A stretch of DNA of 64,000 bases from Pholiota molesta. Taxonomy: Eukaryota > Basidiomycota > Agaricomycetes > Agaricales > Strophariaceae. Position 1 is the first letter of the stretch; each line of letters opens with the position of its first letter. The notes under the pieces were generated by a model. It did no database searches and was not told where the DNA came from. It was given only the letters and a program-made list of their open reading frames with translations. A program made the translations under genes and the position numbers. The stretch lies in NCBI GenBank assembly GCA_014925825.1, contig JACGCK010000181.1, positions 1 to 64,000 on the forward strand, written 5' to 3'. This document shows, piece after piece, positions 47,595 to 56,937 of this stretch.

Positions 47595-47838
47595 TGTAAG
47601 CATGGCCCTTTGGCCCCACTCACGACGCAAACCTTATTTCGACTCATCACGTGATTATACACACAAATTCTCGTTTTCACCTTTGAGGCTCTCTCTCTTC
47701 TGACCGAGCCTCAAAGGTACGTATATACTCATTATTTTATTCATGTATCTCTCTTCTGACCGAGCCTCAAAGATACACATTTGACCTGTCTGTTCCGTCT
47801 GATCTGAGCGAAGGGCACCATCACCTGGCGCCCTTACA
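47595..47838 (+). repeat. 5' LTR, 244 bp
   Basis: Begins TGTAAGCATGG and ends GCGCCCTTACA. It contains a 12-bp inverted repeat (47679-47690 / 47707-47718) and a near-repeat of TCTTCTGACCGAGCCTCAAA about 50 bp downstream. It should contain the element promoter and the R region, whose borders cannot be set from sequence. Confidence 0.95.
47679..47718. repeat. 12-bp perfect inverted repeat within the LTR
   Basis: ACCTTTGAGGCT and its exact reverse complement AGCCTCAAAGGT are separated by 16 nt. A further AGCCTCAAAG follows about 50 bp on, so one left arm could pair with either of two right arms. It is also present in the 3' LTR. It may be an RNA hairpin near transcript ends or a factor site. 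Confidence 0.85.
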
Positions 47839-48232
47839 CTTTTTTTTTGACAACGTCGAACGTTGAACTCTCTCACACCCACCGAAATCTCCGTGACACC
47901 GTGGATTTTACCATCCACAAAAAGACAGCAACCTGAGCCGTCAACCTTCCACTCCCACGCCCCTCCTCACCAGGCGAGGCGCGAGCCAAGCAGCCGAGAA
48001 CGCACCGTTAAGCCCACCACCTACCGTCCTCACAGGAACCCCCACCGAATACACCTACCCTCCGTTACCGGCCTCTCCTACCACACCGACACCCACAGCT
48101 GCCTTTTATAGCGGCGACGAGGCACCATCAACCGTCGAAGACTCTTCATCAAGCGACGACGATCAAATCACCGCACTATCAGCGCAGAACAGAAGCCTCG
48201 CTTACCAAAACCAGAACCGTGCTAAAGATAGG
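47839..48232 (+). other. retrotransposon 5' leader
   Basis: Starts CTTTTTTTTTGACAACGTCG directly after the LTR. No standard TGG-type tRNA primer-binding site is evident, so the priming mode is unresolved. The gag-pol frame stays open upstream of its first ATG back to about 47897, with a coding-like phrase (STVEDSSSSDDDQITALSAQ, NRSLAYQNQNRAKDR) but no earlier ATG. Confidence 0.6.
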
Positions 48233-51200
48233 ATGTCGACAACTGCTCAGGTCGTCGTGGTGAAGATCAAGGACTGCCCAACACTCACCAGCGGCGCCAT
48301 CAACCCCCTCGTCCTTCAGAACTGGTACCATGCCTGCCGCCGTTTCGCCAAACAGTCAGGAAAGGACCCGAACACCGAAGTCGTCCGTTTGGTGGCGGAC
48401 GCTATGCTCGAGCCCCGCCTCCAGAACTGGTACGTGACCCAGATGGATCGGATCGACAAACTGTCGCTCGACGAGTACATTGCCGAGTTGTCAGCCTTCG
48501 CCCTCGACAAGAACTGGGCGCACCACACCAAACAGCAAATCCACTCCGCGAAACAGCCTGAAAACTCCCGTTTCGTGGACTGGCGGATCGAAATCGAGAA
48601 TCTCAACGCCATCTTGAACACGTCCGCAAAGAAATTCGCCCTGTCCGAAGGGGCACTCCGCAACGTCCTGGAAGCCAACACCCGCTCCTCCCTCGCCGTC
48701 TCGCTCGCCAACAAACCCATCGACGCCTCGCTTTCTTACCAGGAGTGGAGCGACGAGGTTCACAGCAGGGATCAGGAGTTGAGGGACGAAGAGAAGCGCG
48801 TGGTCGCGAAGCTCATCGACCACCGCAAGGAACACCGCGAGCGCAAGACGCTCTTGCAGAGGATGGATACCCGCCAGGCACCATACAGTGGTGCCGCCGC
48901 ATCCAGCGGCAGCCGTACCGACTCCCAATCGACCGCCCAACGCGCCCAAAGTCTCCCCAAGCTCACCGACGAGGAGAAGCGCCTGCTCGACGAGCACGAA
49001 GGCTGTCGCCGCTGCCGCATCTTCTATGCAGGCCACCGCGGCGACAACTGTCCCCTCAAGGAGACCAACTCCTGGCCCGACGCCAGCAAGTACAAACCCC
49101 TCACCAGCGCCATGGCACTCGCCGCCAAACCCGGCGCCAAACGTCTCCCGGTTGGATACGTCGGCATCCCTGACCTCGTCGATGGCGATTCCGATGACGA
49201 ATTTGACGAGGAGGATGGATTCTACGATGACGACACGTACGCACCTCCCCTTGATGACCCCCCCCCCTTCACCATGCCCCATTTCTGGGCCACTTTCGTG
49301 GCCACCTGCCCCTCCGATCCCAACTCCAATATTTCGCAAAAGAGCTTACTCGATCTCGGTTGCCCCTCCACAGTAATTAGCGGCCGGCTTGTTGACAAGC
49401 TCGGTCTGCACCGTTTGCCTCTCCCTGAAAAGGAGGACAATCTGTCATCGCTATCGGGACAACCGCTGAGCAGCACGGAATATGTGGAGTTGGTGTTAAC
49501 ACAGAGTAGGGGGGCATGGAGATCGAAGGTTTTTAGGGCTAAGGTCAACGAGGATTTACCGATACCGTTACTGCTTGGAATACCATTTCTTCACCACCAC
49601 CGTATTGTGATTGATATCGAAGCACGGACTGCCTTACAGAAGGACACGGGGCATGACATACTGAACCCCCTCATCCCGAGGGTTGTGCATGATAGTATAC
49701 TAAAGACGCGCACAGTGGAAATGGTCCCCGAGGACAATGACAGACGTGCAGCCCTCGACATGAAGGCCAATGCTGAGTTACCCACTTGGACACCGGCCAC
49801 GAACACCCCCACCGTCTCAATGCCACCCAACACCCCACTGTCCGCCACCGCTCCGAATACCGTTGTGCCACCCACCGCCAATTCCAACACCGTCCCACCG
49901 TCAGCCGCTATTCCCACTGTACAGTCCGTCGTACCTCCGTCCGCAATCCGTTCTACCGCACAGCCCATCTCGCCGTCGCCGTCCGTCACCGCCATACCAA
50001 CACCTGTCCGCTCCTACAAGGCGACCGTGGAAGACGAGCCTGAAGAGGAGCCAGCGCCACCTGACCCGACACCACCGGCGCCTAAGCCGACGGCCAAACC
50101 GAAGCCCAGACGTGCGCCGAAGGAAACACCACAGGCGAAGGAAAACCGCGAGATCTTGGCGGCGATTCGTGCACGGATCGAGACGATCGCTTTCCAGGAG
50201 GAATTACAGAACCGCGATGCCGCCGCGAAGCTCAAATACGCCGACTGTTTCCCGACGCGTTTGCCAGACGTAGGAGATATGCCCGACCACCTTTTTCATA
50301 ACATCCGGCTGCGCGACGAGACGAAGATTGTGAAGGGCAGAGGATATGTGGCACCCAAAAAGCACCACGATGCATGGAAGGCGCTCCTCGACGAACACCT
50401 AGCTGCGGGACGCATACGGCCGTCGTCGTCACAACATGCTTCACCTGCATTCATCATTCCAAAATACCGGGATGGTGTACCGGACCCAACTGTACCGCCT
50501 CGCTGGGTGAACGACTACCGTGAACTCAACAGCAATACCATCCGCGACAACTTTCCGTTACCCCGTGTTGACGATATTCTGGCCGACTGTGGGAAGGGGA
50601 AGATCTTTGGGAAACTCGACATGACGAACTCGTTTTTCCAGACGCGAGTAAATCCTGAACACATACACCTCACAGCCGTCAGGACGCCCTGGGGGCTGTA
50701 CGAGTGGGTAGTCATGCCCATGGGTGGCTGCAACGCACCCTCGACGCACCAACGCCGCATGACCGATGCTTTACGCCCATACATCGGGAAAATCTGCCAT
50801 GTATACCTGGACGACATCATCATCTGGTCACAGACTATGGAGGAACATGACCACAACATCGAGCTCGTCCTCGAGGCCCTCCGGAACGCGAAGCTCTACT
50901 GTAACGTGAAGAAGACCAAGCTGTATTCTACCGAAATCGACTTCTTAGGCCATGTCATCTCCAGGTCGGGCATCCAGGCTGACCCCCGGAAGGGTGAACG
51001 CATCCTGAACTGGCCCATTCCGACGACCGCTACCAACGTCCGCGGGTTCCTTGGCCTCACCCGCTACCTCTCTGCCTTCCTCCCAGGCCTTGCCGAACAT
51101 ACCAGCATCCTCACACCGCTTACGTCCAAAGATGCAGATCGGGAATTCCCAGAATGGACAGAGGAACACCAGCACGCGTTCGAGGCCATCAAGGAACTCG

Positions 51201-53215
51201 TCACCGGCGTGGGGTGCCTGACCGTGATCGACTATGACGACCCGACGAAGAAGATCTTCGTCACCACCGATGCGAGCAACCGACGGACAGGGGCTGTTCT
51301 GAGTTTTGGAGAAACTTGGGAAACAGCACGCCCAGTCGCGTACGACTCGTACCAACTCAATCCCGCCGAAAGGAACTACCCGACACACGAGAAGGAACTC
51401 TTGGCAATTGTCAAAGCGCTGAAGAAGTACCGCACACACCTACTCGGCGCGTCATTCGAAGTCTACACCGACCACCGGACACTGGAGTATTTTCAGAACC
51501 AAAAGGACACGTCGAACCGCCAGAAGCGCTGGGCGATGACACTCGCCGATTTTGACTTCAAGATCATTTATGTCCGCGGCGAGGACAACTCGGTGGCCGA
51601 TTCTCTCTCACGCATGCCCGATGACGAACCGTCTCCAGCTCTCGCTGCCTGTGCTCTTGCATACACGCGCTCAGCCTCCTCAGTCAGTCCTTGCCCACTG
51701 TCCACTTCCATCGCCGCCGCCGGACTGTTGCAGATTTCAGCCGATGAAGAACTCATCAACCGCATCCGGACCTGTTACCTCACGGACCCATTTGCCATCC
51801 AGGTTCGCGAAGGCATTGCCGCAGGAAGCACGGTTGGAACACGAGAGGAAGGGGGGCTACTTTACGTAGGTAAACGCCTCCTGATTCCCAAGGACAAGCA
51901 TGTCCGCGAGCTCATCTACCACCTCGCTCACGACTCGCTGGGGCACTTTGGTTTCGACAAGAGCTATGCGGCACTACGCGACTCATACTACTGGCCACAC
52001 ATGCGCCGCGATCTCGAGGGAGCTTACATTCCCTCGTGTATCGAATGTCAACGGAACAAAGCCCGCACTACCAGACCGACCGGCCCACTGCACCCTCTAC
52101 CGGTCCCCGACGCGCGTTTCGACACGGTCGCCTTAGATTTTGTGGGACCCCTGCCGCCGGAGGATGGTTTCGACATGATACTCACCATTACCGACACCTT
52201 GGGCGCGGATATCCACATCATCCCCATTCGTTCAACAATCTCCGCGCCAGAGGTCGCAACCATCCTATTCAACGAATGGTACTGCGAGAACGGCCTCATG
52301 CTCAACCTCATCTCGGATCGCGACGCGCTGTTTACTGCCGAGATATGGAAGGAACTTCACAAACTGACAGGCGTCCGTCTCAAGATGTCCACCGCTTACC
52401 ACCCGGAGACCGACGGCAGCAGCGAGCGCACGAACAAGACCATTGCTCAAGCCATCCGATACCACGTCGATGTCAACCAGAGGGGGTGGGTCAAGACGTT
52501 ACGCCGTGTTCGTTTCGCTATCATGAACACAGTCAACGCCTCCACAGGATTCACCCCTTTCCAACTCAAAACCGGACGGTCACCAAGACTGATTCCACCA
52601 TTGGCGCCCCTCGCAGCCGACGCGACACCGATCCAGACATCTGCACATGAAGTGATCGAGCGCGTGAATCTCGACGTCCAACAGGCACAGGACGCTTTGA
52701 TAGCCGCGAAAATCAAGCAGGCGTATCACGCGAATGCACATCGGGCGCCAGAGGTCAAATACAAAGTCGACGACCTCGTGATGCTGTCCACCGAAAACAG
52801 GCGCCGGACCTACAAGAGGAAGGGTGCGAAGCGCGTGGCCAAGTTCATGCCTCGCTACGATGGCCCATACACTATCGTTGACGCAAATCCCGACAAATCC
52901 ACATACACACTCCGTCTCCCCAACTCCCAACGCACTTTCCCCGGTTTCCACGCCAAACTCCTCAAGCCTTTCAAACCCAACGACGACAGCGAATACCCGG
53001 ACCGCGCTCTGCCGCGACCAGGCATTGTCATCACGGAGGACGGCACGGAGGAAGTCCTAGTCGACAAGATCGTCGACGAACGCACAAGGGGCCGAGGAAA
53101 ACAGTACCTCGTACGTTGGGTCGGCTATGGCAAAGAACACGACGAGTGGATCGCCGGACGAGACCTCGAGAATAACGAAGCCTTGGACATTTGGGAACAG
53201 TCAGTTTCCACCTGA
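48233..53215 (+). CDS. gag-pol-chromodomain polyprotein
   Basis: A single 1660-residue frame encodes all functions. A gag-like region at about 20-200 contains NPLVLQNWYHACRRF. A zinc knuckle CRRC-X6-H-X4-C lies near 257. An aspartic-protease-like site LLDLGCPSTVI lies near 372 (DLG rather than the usual DSG/DTG). Reverse transcriptase spans about 730-920 with FGKLDMTNSFFQ and YLDD near 857. RNase H spans about 1005-1110 (FVTTDASNRRTGAVL; HEKELLAIVKAL; YTDHRTLEYF). Integrase has an HHCC zinc domain (HLAHDSLGH to CIEC, from about 1227) and catalytic D1302, D1362 and E1398, the DD35E spacing. The C-terminal chromodomain is at about 1605-1658 (YLVRWVGYGKEHDEWI), expected to target heterochromatin. 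The stop is at 53213-53215. No gag/pol frameshift is needed. ATG 48233 is the first available. The protein looks functional. Confidence 0.95.
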   Translation: MSTTAQVVVVKIKDCPTLTSGAINPLVLQNWYHACRRFAKQSGKDPNTEVVRLVADAMLEPRLQNWYVTQMDRIDKLSLDEYIAELSAFALDKNWAHHTKQQIHSAKQPENSRFVDWRIEIENLNAILNTSAKKFALSEGALRNVLEANTRSSLAVSLANKPIDASLSYQEWSDEVHSRDQELRDEEKRVVAKLIDHRKEHRERKTLLQRMDTRQAPYSGAAASSGSRTDSQSTAQRAQSLPKLTDEEKRLLDEHEGCRRCRIFYAGHRGDNCPLKETNSWPDASKYKPLTSAMALAAKPGAKRLPVGYVGIPDLVDGDSDDEFDEEDGFYDDDTYAPPLDDPPPFTMPHFWATFVATCPSDPNSNISQKSLLDLGCPSTVISGRLVDKLGLHRLPLPEKEDNLSSLSGQPLSSTEYVELVLTQSRGAWRSKVFRAKVNEDLPIPLLLGIPFLHHHRIVIDIEARTALQKDTGHDILNPLIPRVVHDSILKTRTVEMVPEDNDRRAALDMKANAELPTWTPATNTPTVSMPPNTPLSATAPNTVVPPTANSNTVPPSAAIPTVQSVVPPSAIRSTAQPISPSPSVTAIPTPVRSYKATVEDEPEEEPAPPDPTPPAPKPTAKPKPRRAPKETPQAKENREILAAIRARIETIAFQEELQNRDAAAKLKYADCFPTRLPDVGDMPDHLFHNIRLRDETKIVKGRGYVAPKKHHDAWKALLDEHLAAGRIRPSSSQHASPAFIIPKYRDGVPDPTVPPRWVNDYRELNSNTIRDNFPLPRVDDILADCGKGKIFGKLDMTNSFFQTRVNPEHIHLTAVRTPWGLYEWVVMPMGGCNAPSTHQRRMTDALRPYIGKICHVYLDDIIIWSQTMEEHDHNIELVLEALRNAKLYCNVKKTKLYSTEIDFLGHVISRSGIQADPRKGERILNWPIPTTATNVRGFLGLTRYLSAFLPGLAEHTSILTPLTSKDADREFPEWTEEHQHAFEAIKELVTGVGCLTVIDYDDPTKKIFVTTDASNRRTGAVLSFGETWETARPVAYDSYQLNPAERNYPTHEKELLAIVKALKKYRTHLLGASFEVYTDHRTLEYFQNQKDTSNRQKRWAMTLADFDFKIIYVRGEDNSVADSLSRMPDDEPSPALAACALAYTRSASSVSPCPLSTSIAAAGLLQISADEELINRIRTCYLTDPFAIQVREGIAAGSTVGTREEGGLLYVGKRLLIPKDKHVRELIYHLAHDSLGHFGFDKSYAALRDSYYWPHMRRDLEGAYIPSCIECQRNKARTTRPTGPLHPLPVPDARFDTVALDFVGPLPPEDGFDMILTITDTLGADIHIIPIRSTISAPEVATILFNEWYCENGLMLNLISDRDALFTAEIWKELHKLTGVRLKMSTAYHPETDGSSERTNKTIAQAIRYHVDVNQRGWVKTLRRVRFAIMNTVNASTGFTPFQLKTGRSPRLIPPLAPLAADATPIQTSAHEVIERVNLDVQQAQDALIAAKIKQAYHANAHRAPEVKYKVDDLVMLSTENRRRTYKRKGAKRVAKFMPRYDGPYTIVDANPDKSTYTLRLPNSQRTFPGFHAKLLKPFKPNDDSEYPDRALPRPGIVITEDGTEEVLVDKIVDERTRGRGKQYLVRWVGYGKEHDEWIAGRDLENNEALDIWEQSVST

Positions 53216-53301
53216 TCTATTTTGTTTCGCTCAATTTTTACTCTTTTTCTTTCAAATTTTTTTTTTACTTCTTTCTTTTCGGACACACGTCCTATTCTTC
53301 C

Positions 53302-53314
53302 GAGGGGGGAGGGG
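53302..53314 (+). other. polypurine tract (plus-strand primer)
   Basis: Thirteen consecutive purines (GAGGGGGGAGGGG) directly abut the 3' LTR, the expected primer site for plus-strand DNA synthesis. Confidence 0.9.
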
Positions 53315-53558
53315 TGTAAGCATGGCCCTTTGGCCCCACTCACGACGCAAACCTTATTTCGACTCATCACGTGATTATACACACAAATTCTCGTTTTCAC
53401 CTTTGAGGCTCTCTCTCTTCTGACCGAGCCTCAAAGGTACGTATATACTCATTATTTTATTCATGTATCTCTCTTCTGACCGAGCCTCAAAGATACACAT
53501 TTGACCTGTCTGTTCCGTCTGATCTGAGCGAAGGGCACCATCACCTGGCGCCCTTACA
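53315..53558 (+). repeat. 3' LTR, 244 bp
   Basis: Reads identical to the 5' LTR. It ends TTACA and is followed by target duplication TCTGC at 53559-53563. It should supply the polyadenylation signal. Confidence 0.95.
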
Positions 53559-56500
53559 TCTGCTTCCTCCGTCCTCCGTACCAGACCCCTCGTGTCCAAG
53601 TCGTACATTCTAAATCACCCCGCTGTCCACCACCATGCAACCTCGCGTCAAACTAAGAATCTCGAAAGCTGCGGCGGCACTCCCATGTTCGTATTAGCAT
53701 CTAGTGAAAAAAAAAACGGCGCGCAGTTGCTGATCACGACCGCGCGCACCGGGGCGCGCCCGCGTTCCGGAGATCGCGCCACGCGCACGCCGCGGCGAGG
53801 AGCCCGCGCACGAACAGCGCGAGGAACGGCCTCCCGCGGCTGCGTGCAGCGCGAGGCGGGGCGGGAAAACAATGATATTATCCGGGAATCTGACCGTCAG
53901 GGATAGGCGCCGCAGTCATGGGAGGGATGGCGCTTTCAGGAGGGTCTAGAGCTGGTAGAATAGATGGTTTCCGTCCGATGTGTGTTCGTGTCCCGCTAGT
54001 GCCGTTATGGAGGCTAGCCTTTAGGGAAGACGGTTGGATGTCCACCCGCCGAAGTTAGATATTCGAGAAGGAATGTCGAGTTGCTTGTGGCTGGCTGTTG
54101 GTTTATTTCGTCGAGTTCCATGTGGGCCACCTTGAAGGCAAGAAACGGTGGAATCTAACCCTGCTTCGCGTTCCACCAGCGCACAAACGCGATATCGCGC
54201 TTTTTAAACTCATATGGCCGGAAGGCGGGGCCATAGGAGGCGCATTGTATCGCTACAACGGGGAAAGCATACGAGAAATGTGCCCAGAGGCTGGCAGAAG
54301 CCTGCGCGAGCCGTCGCCAGGATGAGCAGATATGGCAGAGGAGGATGGGCGCTGTCGTGCTGCTTGGCTGCCGTTGGAGGAGAGGGTCGCGCGGGAGGCA
54401 GTGAATGAAGATTTCTTGAAGGATTTCCTATGGGAGCGCAGATATCGGGTGTGCTGGAGAACGCGCGGTGGGGGAGGGCATTGGAGGCTTTGTCGATGTG
54501 GGAACGAGCTTGGTCGTCGTCGTCGTCGATGTGCGCATAGAGGCCGAGATCAGTGTCGGGGAGTGCGGACCGGTGATTTGGACCTTGTTTGCTTTTTGTG
54601 GCTGGTGTGCTCTTTTCCTTTACGCTCCATTACCGCGGCTACTCCGGACTCGGATAGTAGCGGATAGTCCTCTCTGCCTTCCATGCCAAATCATGCACAA
54701 AGTCGCACTTAGCACCATACTCGATGCCAGACTCCAGGAAGCCGGTACCCTCAAAAGGCCCTCGATGGTACGTTGATATCATTTTCCACCTGGCACAGCG
54801 TATCTGACGCGTAGTAGCTATCGTTATAGACGCCGACTTTGAATGTCTCCCCGATCTGACAATGCACAACTCCCCGCTTCAGCTGCGACCTGTCCATGGC
54901 TGCGCTCTACGGTTCCCAAGCGCGCTAATGACGATGGTATTGGCATTCTCGCAACAGACAAGGCATGCGTGCTTCACATCGTCTATCGGGCCAAAGTGAG
55001 TCCCTAGCATCCCATCCCATCTCTCCGCTCCGTCCCATCATTGGGTTCCGTCTTTCCCTCCCTGCTCTCTCCCCACACCTTCCCTCTGATCTTACCCATC
55101 CCTTTGCCTTCCTCCACTAACCACATCCCCTCCAGATTCTAACCATGTCGCCAAATACGTCACAAAATTCATGTTCATAGAAAGCAAGACCCCCACTGTC
55201 TCCAAAGCCAAAGTCCGCTAAACGACGCCTACAACCCCCGCCGGCGAGTTTACTCGCACTTTCAACGAACTCTAACGAACTCTTTCAGCTGTCTTCGACC
55301 AGGGCGTCAACTTCGCCTCGGATGTCATGGCTGCCAATCGCTCGTTTTGCCGAGCCAGAGCCGCGAGTATGGGCGCAAGCGTGACGACGAGGATGGGGAC
55401 GAGGCGGATTGCAAGCCCCAAGGATGAGGCGGACCACGACGAAGACGATGAGCAGAAGGGCGAGGGACAAGACGGTGTTGTGGTTGAGGTTGGAGGCACG
55501 CCGGCACGACGATCCATCTTCTTCGTCAACGGGGGACTCCTGCAACATCCCCAGAGCCATCCTAACCCACCCTCCTCTGCCTAGTCATTTCGCACTCTTC
55601 TGCACATGCGGTGTCTTTTGACGTCGGGCCCATGTCCTCATTGACAAGCTCTCCCCTCGCCATCAGCAGCTCATGAATACTGTCGTCGCGCCGCAGCCAC
55701 CGCACGCTCTACGACGCTCGTATACTACTTCCGGTCCTGGGGGCCACTTGAACTAGAGCAGATGCGCTGGCATTGTCACCGATGTCCGAACAAGTGCTGG
55801 GCATGCGCGGCCTGCCTGCGCCTCCGGTACAGCACTCTTCCATGCATGGTGCGGAGGATGGAACGACCTCCATCCATTTTCTCTCTATTCGATGCCTCTG
55901 TCAGACCGCGTCGGGTCTCTATACCCCGTCGCCATCGCACTCTCCAGATGGCATATGGATCATGTGTCGTCTCCAGGTGCTGCTGGTACCAAATTTTCCA
56001 CTATCGCGGCGATTTCCCAACGATCCAGCGTCCATGGCTTCTCCTTTGACCGTGATGCCCGCATCCCACACGCGTTTTTGTTCCATCGTACAGTACGTAT
56101 GCCCCTCGTAGACCTTTCGACGCGCTCATTCTGACATATCTCATCAGAAGCATCCTTCTGTTCTCCACGCCAACCCCGTGCGTTCTCGCAAATTTCTGGC
56201 TGTCTTCTTTGCATCTTCCCATCTCTGCGACGCATATCATGCTATATGGGTGCCCTGTGATGCAGGGTCGATCTCATCTGCCTGATCTCCAAGTTAGGAT
56301 GCCTAAGCAAAATTGCGGCAATTCTCGTCTTTCCCTCCCATCGATAACGCGATCTATATCGCTGCTCATATTTTTCGTCTCTGACGTCGTATTTCTCAGT
56401 CTGGGGACCAGACGTCGCGAATGCGGTCAGGCCGTTCAAGGTGATCAGTCATAGTAATAGCTCCTTACATCTGTGGGGACGTCATGCAGGAATTTCGGTT

Positions 56501-56937
56501 CCTATTTTTTATCTCCTGCTGCCTGCCTGCGGCGAATCCAACTTCACGTTTCGCGACATGTTATGTTCACGGACTGTTTCAGCGCGACGCAAAATTCGTT
56601 CCTGATGTCACAATTTCGTGTACATCGTTCCTCTGCCGATATCCACGCGCCCCTCTAGTGCATTGGCCACGCAGTCGGGTAGTGTGGGCGGCCGTAGCGA
56701 GACGATTGGCTAAACCCAAGGCCTTGAAGGACGCCAGGCGCCAGCGGCCGCAACGCTGTTCTATTCCTCTTCTCTGCTCCTGCTCGATGTTGATTTCGCA
56801 TATGTCGTACATCCGTTAACGCTAATGATTAATGACCCATGATCCCCACCAACTCTGGGGTATATGGACCTTCGATGACGCAATCATCCCTCCGCCCCTA
56901 CCTCTGTCCGCGTCGCCCTTCGATGTGCCATCGTCTG
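53559..56937. repeat. NLR-array repeat unit D, proximal part (decayed)
   Basis: Resumes the unit A sequence from 7698 onward. A deletion of roughly 470 bp relative to unit A joins GGGGCGG (53868) directly to GAAAACAATGATATT, removing most of the GC-rich block. 53872-54820 then tracks 8538-9480 very closely, including the GTC microsatellite. The distal portion contains the 'WHMDP...FYR' remnant (55890-56150). Homology to other units stops at about 56937, where the phospholipase D fragment begins. No intact gene is seen. Confidence 0.7.

Larger units (their letters stand above)
47595..53558 (+). mobile_element. full-length Ty3/gypsy chromovirus LTR retrotransposon
   Basis: 5964 bp, with LTRs 47595-47838 and 53315-53558 that read identical over 244 bp and have TG...CA ends. 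Target duplication TCTGC lies at 47590-47594 and 53559-53563. The flanks rejoin to the continuous sequence found at 7666-7760 in unit A, an empty site. It has a polypurine tract before the 3' LTR and one open gag-pol frame with a C-terminal chromodomain. All features indicate a recent, possibly still competent insertion. Confidence 0.96.

Noticed and set aside
48491..49339. Long minus-strand open frames antisense to gag-pol
   Set aside because: Shadows of the GC-rich, strongly biased gag-pol codons; the plus-strand protein explains the open frames.
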